From contig NZ_PSZE01000022.1 of NCBI RefSeq assembly GCF_002933465.1, positions 1 to 64,000 on the forward strand: a DNA stretch of 64,000 nt, read 5' to 3'. Of this stretch, positions 19,180 through 26,278 are shown piece after piece. Position 1 is the stretch's first letter. The number at the start of each line of letters is the position of its first letter. A program made the translations under genes and the position numbers. The stretch comes from Nocardia nova. Its GTDB lineage: Bacteria; Actinomycetota; Actinomycetes; Mycobacteriales; Mycobacteriaceae. A model generated the notes under the pieces. It was not told the origin of the DNA. It did no database searches and saw only the letters and a list, made by a program, of their open reading frames with translations.

Positions 19180-20477
19180 TGCGGCCAGACCCCCGGGTCG
19201 GGCCGGAAACGAACGATGAGCTGCTCACCGTCGAGTTCGGCGCCGTCGACCGTGCACCGCCGCAATACCGGCGCCAGGCGTAGCCGCCGCCGGACCCCGT
19301 CCGCTCCCACGATCACATCGTCCTCCACTCGTCCGAGTCGCAGCGTGGCCGGGTCGACCACCGGCAGACGCATCCGCAGCGTGAATACCGAATCCAGCCC
19401 GGTGCCCGACTCCCACCGCACCTCCGGCTCCCCTGCCGCGGTACCCGGCTCCGGCGTCGTGTCGCCCAGCATAGGGTCTGGCTCGGCAGTCGGCGGGTTG
19501 CCACGAACGGGCAATGCCTGTGCCAGCGCCGACAACGCCCGCGGCCCGACCGGTTCCGGCCCGCTGTGATGGGCGATCACCACGGGCACATCCGGCATCC
19601 GGCGGCGCAGGTCCGCGATCACGTCGAGTTGTTCCGCGCGCCGCTGCAGATACCACTGCACCGCGGGGTGCGCGCCGCCGTCGGCCGGCGGCACCGGTGG
19701 CAGCACTTTGTTCACCACCACCGCGTCCAGACGCATACCCAGCAGCGCCGCCGCCGAACGCACCCGCGCGGATTCGGCCAGCGCGACCCGTTCGGCGCCG
19801 GTGATCAGCCGGGCCCCGGTGCGTTGCGAATCGGCCAGCAGATCCCGAATCGCCGTGACCGCGGCCGCGATCCGCTCCACCGTCGCGGCCAGCACCGCGC
19901 GCCGCATATCCGTACCGGTCGCGCTCATCACCCGGGCATGGGTGGGCCAGATTCGCTCGAGGTAGCCGAGCAGGGTGTCGGGGGCGGTGACGATGCGCAA
20001 CATATCCGCCGAGGGCGGGCAGTCCACGATGATCAGATCCCAGTCGTCCTCGCCGGCGAACTGCGCGATCTCGGTCAATGCGAGCAGTTCCTGCACGCCC
20101 GGCAGTCCGGTGAGCTCGGCCGGGTCGAGCGCGGCGAGGTCGATGCCGTGATCGTGGCCGGCCCCGGACAGCATCCGCGCGACGTCGCGGAACCGATCCT
20201 CCAGCAGCGCAAGCGAATCGATCTCGATGACGTCGAATCCGGGGGCGACGGTCACCACCCCGGCAACCGTGCCGGGATCGTGGGCGAAGCGGAAACCCAA
20301 TGCGTCGCCGAGCGAATGAGCCTGGTCCACCGAGGCGACCAGCACGCGCTGTCCGGCCTGCACCGCGGCGATGGCCGCCGCACAGGCGAGCGTGGTCTTA
20401 CCGACTCCGCCCTTGCCGATGAACAGTTCGAGACGGGTCGTGACGGCACCACGACCGCGCTGCGGAGGCCGGGTCAG
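19176..20477 (-). CDS. ArsA/GET3-like ATPase (Rv2184c family), non-canonical start
   Basis: This ArsA-type P-loop ATPase has about 433 residues. The deviant Walker A F-I-G-K-G-G-V-G-K-T-T comes soon after the start. A-S-V-D-Q-A-H-S-L-G, I-I-V-D-C-P-P-S (Walker B/switch II) and V-V-N-K-V-L-P-P follow, as in anion-pump/GET3 relatives. In this cluster it is the Rv2184c homologue; its cargo is unknown. The start is odd. No ATG, GTG or TTG lies in frame between the Walker A and the end of the preceding gene. The best candidate is CTG 20477, which overlaps the TGA of the SRPBCC gene. Its end overlaps the next gene by ATGA. Confidence 0.85.
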   Translation of the reverse strand: MTRPPQRGRGAVTTRLELFIGKGGVGKTTLACAAAIAAVQAGQRVLVASVDQAHSLGDALGFRFAHDPGTVAGVVTVAPGFDVIEIDSLALLEDRFRDVARMLSGAGHDHGIDLAALDPAELTGLPGVQELLALTEIAQFAGEDDWDLIIVDCPPSADMLRIVTAPDTLLGYLERIWPTHARVMSATGTDMRRAVLAATVERIAAAVTAIRDLLADSQRTGARLITGAERVALAESARVRSAAALLGMRLDAVVVNKVLPPVPPADGGAHPAVQWYLQRRAEQLDVIADLRRRMPDVPVVIAHHSGPEPVGPRALSALAQALPVRGNPPTAEPDPMLGDTTPEPGTAAGEPEVRWESGTGLDSVFTLRMRLPVVDPATLRLGRVEDDVIVGADGVRRRLRLAPVLRRCTVDGAELDGEQLIVRFRPDPGVWPQ

Positions 20478-20911
20478 CCTTCGACCCGTTTCTTGAGTTC
20501 CTTGAGGGCCGTATCGGTGATCACCTTCTCGGCCTTGCGTTTGAACATCCCGATCATCGGGATGGTGAGGTCCACGGTCAGCTCGTACACCACCTGGGTG
20601 GTGCCGTCGGGCTGGTCGATGAGCTCGTAGGTGCCGTCCTGCGCCTTCTGCAGTTCGCCGCTGACCAGCTTCCAGCTCACCGCCCGGCCGTCGGCCCGCC
20701 AGGTGTAGGACAGCACGTAGGTGTCCTTGACGACGCCGGCGTCCAGCACGAATTTCGCCGTGCGGGCCCGTCCGTCGGGGAAGGTCTCCAGTACGTCCAC
20801 CGATCGTGCCGCCGACACCCAGTCCGGATACGACTGTAGATCGGCGATGACGGCCATCACCCGATCCGAGGGGGCATCGATGGTGATCGACCTCTGGGTC
20901 CGGTCGGCCAT
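20474..20911 (-). CDS. SRPBCC (polyketide cyclase-like) protein, Rv2185c type
   Basis: This 145-residue START/SRPBCC-fold protein has a deep hydrophobic ligand pocket by family. Landmarks are I-D-A-P-S-D-R-V near the start, Y-P-D-W-V, and a long C-terminal helix ending K-E-L-K-K-R-V. No signal peptide is present. It sits in the conserved series SRPBCC-SRPBCC-ArsA. The ligand is unknown; a lipid or prenyl compound handed to a membrane enzyme is a guess from the fold. Start ATG 20911. It has a close companion upstream, 23 bp away, and its stop overlaps the proposed CTG start of ArsA. Confidence 0.85.
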   Translation of the reverse strand: MADRTQRSITIDAPSDRVMAVIADLQSYPDWVSAARSVDVLETFPDGRARTAKFVLDAGVVKDTYVLSYTWRADGRAVSWKLVSGELQKAQDGTYELIDQPDGTTQVVYELTVDLTIPMIGMFKRKAEKVITDTALKELKKRVEG

Positions 20912-20934
20912 GACTGACAGCGTTTCCTTTCGAC

Positions 20935-21318
20935 CTAGCGTGACGGCGCCACACCGGCCGGACGGCCGGCCTCCAGCCGCGATTTCACCTCGAACGACAT
21001 CTTCTTGCCGGCTACCCGCCGGGAACGGTTGGCGGCCATCAGGGTTCGGGGCGAGAGTGCGGCCGCGCCCGGCGGTTCGGCGTGCAGGAAGTAGTGCAGG
21101 ATCACCCCGTCCAGGGACGGCTCCAGCCAGACCTCCATGGTGCCGGTCAGCGGCCCGCTGACCGACCAGCGAATTCCCTTGTCACCCCGGTCTTCTCGTA
21201 CCTCGAGGGTGAGGTCGGGCCACCAGCGGTGCCAACGCGACCGATCCGCCAGGACCTCGGCGACCGCGGCGCCGGGCGCGGCGACGAAGGTCTGGTCAGC
21301 CACCTGGATGCTGCTCAC
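20935..21318 (-). CDS. SRPBCC-family protein (Rv2186c type)
   Basis: This 127-residue second SRPBCC-fold protein is shorter and more divergent. It has the R-W-H-R-W-W-P-D segment typical of the ligand-gate strand and a basic C-terminal helix (R-R-V-A-G-K-K-M-S-F-E-V). Start GTG 21318. It is the first gene of the minus-strand series that runs through the ATPase and the ROK kinase. In M. tuberculosis the corresponding gene is followed by fadD15 before pimB; here no acyl-CoA ligase gene is present and pimB lies 123 bp upstream. Function unknown. Confidence 0.8.
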   Translation of the reverse strand: MSSIQVADQTFVAAPGAAVAEVLADRSRWHRWWPDLTLEVREDRGDKGIRWSVSGPLTGTMEVWLEPSLDGVILHYFLHAEPPGAAALSPRTLMAANRSRRVAGKKMSFEVKSRLEAGRPAGVAPSR

Positions 21319-21441
21319 GGCTGTGGCTCGCTGCTGCGCTCGCTCATGAGGCCCGAGCCTACTGGGTCCGAGCCCGGAGGCGGTAACGCAGTGCCGAGCC
21401 CGCGCGACCTGCCGCCACGCGCGGCCCGGGCGCCGGGCGGC

Positions 21442-22614
21442 TCACCGGACGGAGCCGTCGGATCCCGCGACGCCGGAATGCGCGCCGGGATCGAGCAGAC
21501 TACGCAGCCGGCCGCCCAGAACGTCCCAGCGCCACTGGTCGGCGACCCATTCGCGACCGGCGGCGCCCATTCGCGCCGCGGCGTCGCGGTCGGACAGGAT
21601 GTCGACGACGGCGGCGGCCACGGCTCGTTCGTCGCGCCCGTCGACCACCGTGCCGGTGCGGCCCTCGAGCACGGTTTCCGGTGCGCCGCCGGAATTTCCG
21701 GCCACCACCGGCACGCCGGTCGCCGACGCCTCCAGATAGACGATGCCGAGACCTTCCACGTCGAGCCCGGCGCCGCGGGTGCGCGAGGGCATCGCGAAGA
21801 CATCGGCGAGGGTGTGATGGGCGGCCAGTTCGGCGGCTGGGACGCGACCGGTGAATACCACGTCCGCCTCCAGGTCCAGCGAGCGCACCAGCGCGCGCAA
21901 CTTCTCCTCGTACGGGCCGCCGCCCGCGATGACCAGCACCGCGCCGTCGATGCGGCGGCGGATCTCGCGCATGGCCAGAATCAGCATGTCCTGGCCCTTG
22001 CGCGGGACCAGCCGCGACAGGCACAGCACCGTGGGCCGCTCGCCCAGGCCGTATCGGGCGCGCAGTTCCGCCCGCGCGGCGGGATCGGGACGAAAGACAG
22101 TGCTGTCCACACCCGGCGGCAGATATTCCAGGGCCGCCTGGGCGCCGAAGGCCGCAGCGAAGCGCCGGCGCGTGTATTTGCTGACGTAGGTGACGACATC
22201 GGTGTGGTCGCCGATCACGCGCAGGACCTGCCGGGCGCCCGGCAGCATGGACCAGCCCACCTCGTGGCCGTGGGTGCTGGCGACGATTCGATCCGCGCCG
22301 AAGCGGCGCAGTGCCGGCGACATCAGGGCCAGTGGCGCGGCCGCACCGAACCAGACGGTGTCGCATCGTTGCTCGCGCAGCAGTTTCGCGGCGCGGCGCA
22401 GCACCAGCGGCGTCGGCAACATCAACGTGGTCGGGTGGCGCACCACCTCGAACGGCTGCTGGGCATCGAACCGCTGATGGGAGTCGCCGCGCCAGCGGGG
22501 CGCGTAGACGACCAGATCCTCCGGCGGCATCCGCAGCGCGAGCGAATGAACATACGACTGAATGCCGCCCGGCCGGGGCGGAAAGTCGTTGGTGATCAAC
22601 AGCGTGCGGCCCAT
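21442..22614 (-). CDS. pimB: GDP-mannose-dependent alpha-(1->6)-PIM mannosyltransferase PimB
   Basis: This GT4 (GT-B fold) mannosyltransferase of 390 residues adds the second mannose of phosphatidylinositol mannosides on the cytoplasmic face. The N-terminus has T-N-D-F-P-P-R-P-G-G-I-Q-S-Y, the acceptor-binding glycine loop. The donor site has S-R-L-V-P-R-K-G-Q-D and the E-G-L-G-I-V-Y-L-E motif (E-x7-E). The position and sequence match Rv2188c. Start ATG 22614. With mptA 13 kb away it shows that the host makes PIM/LM-type glycolipids. The 168 bp upstream is GC-rich and repetitive in composition with no clear promoter. Confidence 0.93.
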   Translation of the reverse strand: MGRTLLITNDFPPRPGGIQSYVHSLALRMPPEDLVVYAPRWRGDSHQRFDAQQPFEVVRHPTTLMLPTPLVLRRAAKLLREQRCDTVWFGAAAPLALMSPALRRFGADRIVASTHGHEVGWSMLPGARQVLRVIGDHTDVVTYVSKYTRRRFAAAFGAQAALEYLPPGVDSTVFRPDPAARAELRARYGLGERPTVLCLSRLVPRKGQDMLILAMREIRRRIDGAVLVIAGGGPYEEKLRALVRSLDLEADVVFTGRVPAAELAAHHTLADVFAMPSRTRGAGLDVEGLGIVYLEASATGVPVVAGNSGGAPETVLEGRTGTVVDGRDERAVAAAVVDILSDRDAAARMGAAGREWVADQWRWDVLGGRLRSLLDPGAHSGVAGSDGSVR

Positions 22615-22782
22615 GGGGGCGAGTCTATGGGTGCGGCCGCCGCGTCCGCTTCTACGGGGTGCGGCCCGTCTCCGGCTCCATCGGTGTGGCCCGCGGCCGC
22701 TCGATGCGGGTGGCCCCGCAGCCGCCTCCGCGCGGTGGCTCCGCGGCCGGCTCTCGGGCGCCCGCCGCGGCCGGGCGGGTTC

Positions 22783-23784
22783 CTAGGCCGCGACGCGGGC
22801 CTTGATCCAGTCGCGCCAGGCGGCGACGAATTCGGTGTGGCCGAGCCCCAGGGTGTCGCGCAGGCCGCGATCCAGCGCGGCCTGGGCCTGGGGGCCGGTG
22901 GCGAGCCGGTGGTAGAGCGCGACCAGTTTCGGCTCTCCGAATCGGTCGGCGACGAACGCGTTGGCCGACCAGGCCTGTTCGTAGGCGAGGGCGGCATCGG
23001 CGCCCGAGCTCGGCGTGAACGCGGTATCGGACGGCAGGTCCACGGGCAGGTCACCGGAGCGGGCGCGGGTGGTGACGGTCGGCGCGAGCTGCGCGAATCG
23101 CCGCTGATTTCCGCGGTGGCCGCAGTATTCGGCGAGCCCTTCCAGCACCCACTGCGGGGAACCGTCGACGGTCCCGGCCCGGGCGGCGACGTGGGTGAGT
23201 TCGTGGCGCAGGGTTTCGCGCAGACCGTCCGGGCCGAGCCGGCGCCCGGCATCGGGCGAGAAAACGATCCGCTGACCGGTGGGCTGGGTGCCGGGCACGA
23301 ACGGATCCGAGACCGAGGCCGCCGCGACCTCGTCGGACACCGGACCGGTGGCGTGGGTCAGGGCCGCGAATTCGGAACTGCTCGACGCGACGGCCACCAC
23401 GGCTTCGTGGGCCCAGTCGGTACCCCACACCTGGGAGACTGCCGTGACCGCCGGGCCGACCTCGCGAGCGAGCTGGTCGACGTCGCCACGCTGGTACGGA
23501 TGCCCCAGCACCACCGACAACTTGCCGTCGTCACCCGAAACGTGTTGTGCGACAACGGGTCCGTACGAACTCATGATGCGCCGCAACTCGGGCAGCTGCG
23601 GATCGGCGTGCGCCGGCGCGGAATCGGATTCCGCGGCGGCGGGCACGGTGTGCAGCCCGGTCTTCGGCAGCAGCAGTAATGCGCCGCCCGCCGCGGTCAG
23701 TGCCACCACCATGGCGAGGGTGGTGACGAACTCGAAGCGCCCACGATGCGCCAGCCATGTCCGGACCCGCAACAATCCGCTCAT
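22783..23784 (-). CDS. Membrane-anchored gluzincin-like metalloprotease
   Basis: The protein has 333 residues. One N-terminal membrane helix at about residues 20-40 is followed by an extracytoplasmic domain. H-E-L-T-H at 194-198 and W-V-L-E-G-L-A-E-Y about 20 residues later give the HExxH...E arrangement of the peptidase MA/gluzincin clan. A conserved-looking tail ends with F-V-A-A-W-R-D-W-I. The gene lies between pimB and the RipC-like hydrolase, the place of Rv2189c. An envelope protease acting on cell-wall or secreted proteins fits; the substrate is unknown. Start ATG 23784. It follows the hydrolase gene by 53 bp and may be co-transcribed. Confidence 0.78.
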   Translation of the reverse strand: MSGLLRVRTWLAHRGRFEFVTTLAMVVALTAAGGALLLLPKTGLHTVPAAAESDSAPAHADPQLPELRRIMSSYGPVVAQHVSGDDGKLSVVLGHPYQRGDVDQLAREVGPAVTAVSQVWGTDWAHEAVVAVASSSSEFAALTHATGPVSDEVAAASVSDPFVPGTQPTGQRIVFSPDAGRRLGPDGLRETLRHELTHVAARAGTVDGSPQWVLEGLAEYCGHRGNQRRFAQLAPTVTTRARSGDLPVDLPSDTAFTPSSGADAALAYEQAWSANAFVADRFGEPKLVALYHRLATGPQAQAALDRGLRDTLGLGHTEFVAAWRDWIKARVAA

Positions 23785-23837
23785 ACGACACGATCCTCAC
23801 GTCAGAGTGATGACTCGCCGCCAGATTCTCGCAGTGT

Positions 23838-24935
23838 TTACGGCATTCCGATCCAGTATCGGCGCGCGGAATGGAAGGGGGTGTTTCCCATCGGCGCCAC
23901 CGCGACCGGCACACCGAAAGTGGAGGCGTGCAGGATCATGCCATTCCCGGCGTAGATGCCGACGTGGGAGGCGTCCGAATAGAAGAACACCACGTCGCCG
24001 GGCTGCAACGAGTCCCGGGACACCGGCGTGCCGACGGTCGCCTGCGCCTGGCTGGTGCGCGGCAGATCGATACCCACGTGGTGGAAAGCCCACTGCACCA
24101 GGCCGGAGCAGTCGAACTGATCGGGGCCGGTCGCACCCCAGACGTACGGGTCGCCGACGCGGGTCAATCCCGCGGCCAGCGCGCTGGTACCGCTGCCCGG
24201 GACCAGACCGCGAAGCAGGGTGTCGCGGTCGAAGCCGGGCGGGAACAGCGATCCGGCGAGGGTGGATTTCTCCCCGGCCGAGAGCGCACCCCAGGCCTGG
24301 ATGACCTGAGCCATCGCGCCCTGCAGATCGGCGCGCTTGTGTTCGAGATCCGCGCGGACCTGGTCGGCCTTCTGCGCGGCGGCCTGTGCGGCGTCGGAGG
24401 CGGATTTGGCGGCGGTTTCGGCGGCGGTGGCCGAATCGGTGGCCTTGGAGAACTGCGCCAGCTGATCGGCGGTCTGCGTGGACAGCACGTCCAGCGTCGA
24501 CATCTGGTCGAGCAGCTGCTGCGGGGAATCGGAGACCAGCACCGAGAACAGCCGGTTGGTCCGGGCGCCCTGATAGGCGGCGATCGCGGTCCGGTCCACT
24601 GCCGGTTGATATTTGCGCACCTCGGCCTTGGCGGCATCGAGGGCCTGGGTCGCGGTCGCGAGTTTGGCATCGGCGTCGCGGGCCACGCCCTGTTTGGCTT
24701 CCAGATCGCCCTGCGCGGCCAGCGCCTGCTGGTTGAGCTGCTCGGACTGATGCGACAACTCGATGAGCCGCTGCACCGCGTCACCGGCGGTGGCCGGTTG
24801 TTCCGCGGGCGCCGGATCGGCCGTCGCCAGGCCGCCGGAAGACGCTCCGAACACGAGCGCGCCCACCGCCAGTGAGCCGCCGACCAGGCGTCTGGTTCTG
24901 TTGTTGCGTTGCGCGTTGCCCTTGTGCGCTGTCAC
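23838..24935 (-). CDS. NlpC/P60 peptidoglycan endopeptidase with coiled coil (RipC-like)
   Basis: This 365-residue secreted cell-wall hydrolase would cut peptide stems of peptidoglycan. A signal peptide (after R-R-L-V-G-G) is followed by a long Ala/Gln/Asp-rich coiled-coil region of about 190 residues, as in the regulated RipC/PcsB-type proteins controlled by FtsEX. The C-terminal NlpC/P60 domain follows: catalytic Cys in D-C-S-G-L-V-Q-W, His in A-S-H-V-G-I-Y, and a later H-A-S. Position and architecture match Rv2190c. GTG 24935 is chosen because the signal peptide begins there. An operator-like direct repeat lies 43 bp upstream. Confidence 0.9.
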   Translation of the reverse strand: MTAHKGNAQRNNRTRRLVGGSLAVGALVFGASSGGLATADPAPAEQPATAGDAVQRLIELSHQSEQLNQQALAAQGDLEAKQGVARDADAKLATATQALDAAKAEVRKYQPAVDRTAIAAYQGARTNRLFSVLVSDSPQQLLDQMSTLDVLSTQTADQLAQFSKATDSATAAETAAKSASDAAQAAAQKADQVRADLEHKRADLQGAMAQVIQAWGALSAGEKSTLAGSLFPPGFDRDTLLRGLVPGSGTSALAAGLTRVGDPYVWGATGPDQFDCSGLVQWAFHHVGIDLPRTSQAQATVGTPVSRDSLQPGDVVFFYSDASHVGIYAGNGMILHASTFGVPVAVAPMGNTPFHSARRYWIGMP

Positions 24936-24978
24936 GGCCTGCCGTGCCCCGTTCTCTCGTCCCGAGCTGGAAACCACG

Positions 24979-24997
24979 AAGGTCTCGATAAGGTTAC
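24979..24997 (-). promoter_or_regulatory. Direct-repeat operator (possible MtrA box) overlapping -10 of ripC-like gene
   Basis: Read on the minus strand this is GTAACCTT-ATC-GAGACCTT: two 8-bp half sites separated by 3 bp. The first half contains TAACCT, a plausible -10, with TGGACA 18 bp upstream as -35. The same 19-bp pattern is found upstream of the next NlpC/P60 gene. The 8-3-8 direct repeat is the layout I recall for MtrA boxes in corynebacteria, where MtrA controls cell-wall hydrolase genes. Binding is inferred. Confidence 0.55.
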
Positions 24998-25133
24998 GGA
25001 ACGGCGACCGCCCGTGTCCAGCAGAGCACGAAACGATCACGCCGTATACCCCGAATACCCGGATCGGCGGTCCGAACTGTGCGGAATGCGCCGATCCGGG
25101 GGTCGTGGATAAGCCGCTTCGCGGCGTGTCGAA

Positions 25134-25727
25134 TCAGTAGCGGCGAGCGCCCGCGACCGGCATCGAGGAGATCGGGGCGACCTTCACCGGCTCACCGGCG
25201 GTCGAGGCGTGCACGACGTTGCCGTCGCCGACATAGAGCGCGGAGTGGCTGCCGCCGTAGAAGGACACCACGTCACCGGGCTGCAGCGCGTCGAGCGAGA
25301 CGGGGGTGCCCTCCTCGAGCTGTTCGTAGCTCGTGCGCGGCAGTTCGCGACCGGCCTGCTCGTAGGACCACTTCACCAGACCCGAGCAGTCGAAGGCGTT
25401 CGGGCCCGCGGCACCGTACGAGTAGGGGGCGCCGACCTTGGACAGGGCGGCATCGGCCGCGCGCTGGCCGACGGTCGGCTGCGGCGCGAACGGCGCGGGC
25501 GCGATCCCCGGGATCTGAATGCCCGGCGGAACGGCGCCCGGCGGAACGGCGCCGAGGACCTGATCGGGAACATCGAAGGTGCCGACGCCCGGTACGGTGA
25601 CCGGCGCCGCCCCGGCGGTGGTCGCCGGGAGCAGCAGAGCGCTGAGGGTTGCTGCGCCAACGGCTCCGGCCGCAACGGCCCGGCGGGCGGTACGAGGCAG
25701 CCCCTGAACCTGTCGCTTGATCGCCAT
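25134..25727 (-). CDS. NlpC/P60 peptidoglycan endopeptidase, short form
   Basis: This is a 197-residue secreted hydrolase. A signal peptide covers about residues 1-40, followed by a short Val/Pro-rich linker with P-G-G/P-P-G repeats and then an NlpC/P60 domain: catalytic Cys in D-C-S-G-L-V-K-W-S-Y, His in G-S-H-S-A-L-Y, third residue in H-A-S. There is no coiled coil, so unlike its neighbour it would not need FtsEX-type gating. ATG 25727 follows AGGAGT, and the long in-frame extension upstream is not coding in character. It resembles the short RipB/RipD-like hydrolases; D-C-S and H are intact, so it should be active. Confidence 0.88.
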   Translation of the reverse strand: MAIKRQVQGLPRTARRAVAAGAVGAATLSALLLPATTAGAAPVTVPGVGTFDVPDQVLGAVPPGAVPPGIQIPGIAPAPFAPQPTVGQRAADAALSKVGAPYSYGAAGPNAFDCSGLVKWSYEQAGRELPRTSYEQLEEGTPVSLDALQPGDVVSFYGGSHSALYVGDGNVVHASTAGEPVKVAPISSMPVAGARRY

Positions 25728-25785
25728 GATGCGGTACTCCTCATCTGCCCCACGACGCCGCACCCGGTGGTGCGTCGGACTCCGT

Positions 25786-25804
25786 GAGGTCTCGAAAAGG
25801 TTAC
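25786..25804 (-). promoter_or_regulatory. Direct-repeat operator (possible MtrA box) overlapping -10 of short NlpC/P60 gene
   Basis: On the minus strand this is GTAACCTT-TTC-GAGACCTC, nearly the same 8-3-8 element as at 24979-24997. TAACCT can serve as -10, with TTTACA 19 bp upstream as -35. It lies about 58 bp before the start codon. Recurrence of the element before two related hydrolase genes argues against chance. Confidence 0.55.
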
Positions 25805-26278
25805 GAGGACATAACGGCGCGTTGTAAAGCCCCCGCGTTCCGGAACGGGTTCGAATACGCGCTCCCGCTCGCCGGCGTGCGAGATGGATCACATCAATCA
25901 CGAAAAGATAACGATGTCTCTCGGTGATTGCGTTTACCCAGGTGCAGCCCGCCCCGCGATCGGGCGTGCCGACGCCGGAGCCAGGAGTCACTCCGGGCGG
26001 GAAACCGCAAGTAGCCCAGGGCGTGCCGGCCAGAAACCAACCGAACAGTCCGCAGGTTTTGATGATCGACACCAGGCAGTCGAGTCCCACCTCTCCGCGA
26101 CCGTCGCAGACCTCACCCATTCGCCACTATTCATAGCTATATCGAATTACCGTGACCCTGGTCACTTTTAGGCATACTCGCGCAATCCGAACCTCGCAGA
26201 GCGCAAACTTCGCGCCGGTCCGGCCGTCGGCCGGCGTCCGGACCGATCCTGTCGGACCCCGCGCATACGCTGCTCGCC
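25805..26278. other. Divergent intergenic region upstream of NlpC/P60 and exonuclease genes
   Basis: About 470 bp with lower GC than its surroundings near 25880-25935 and 26110-26180. It contains the -35 of the NlpC gene and a CRP-like palindrome at 26152-26165. I looked for the conserved blocks of a c-di-AMP (ydaO) riboswitch, which sits before such genes in some actinobacteria, and did not find them. No coding frame is supported. Confidence 0.4.
26152..26165. promoter_or_regulatory. CRP/GlxR-like palindrome
   Basis: GTGACCCTGGTCAC is a perfect inverted repeat of the form GTGA-N6-TCAC, the core of CRP-family sites (Rv3676/GlxR in this order). A -10-like CATACT follows at about 26175 on the plus strand, so the site would sit near the -35 of the exonuclease gene. 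AT-rich TATAGCTATGAATAG-type sequence lies on its other side. Confidence 0.5.

Noticed and set aside
25728-26150. A c-di-AMP riboswitch before the short NlpC/P60 gene
   Set aside because: Expected from related genes, but the conserved purine-rich blocks were not found and a good promoter lies only about 60 bp from the start codon.
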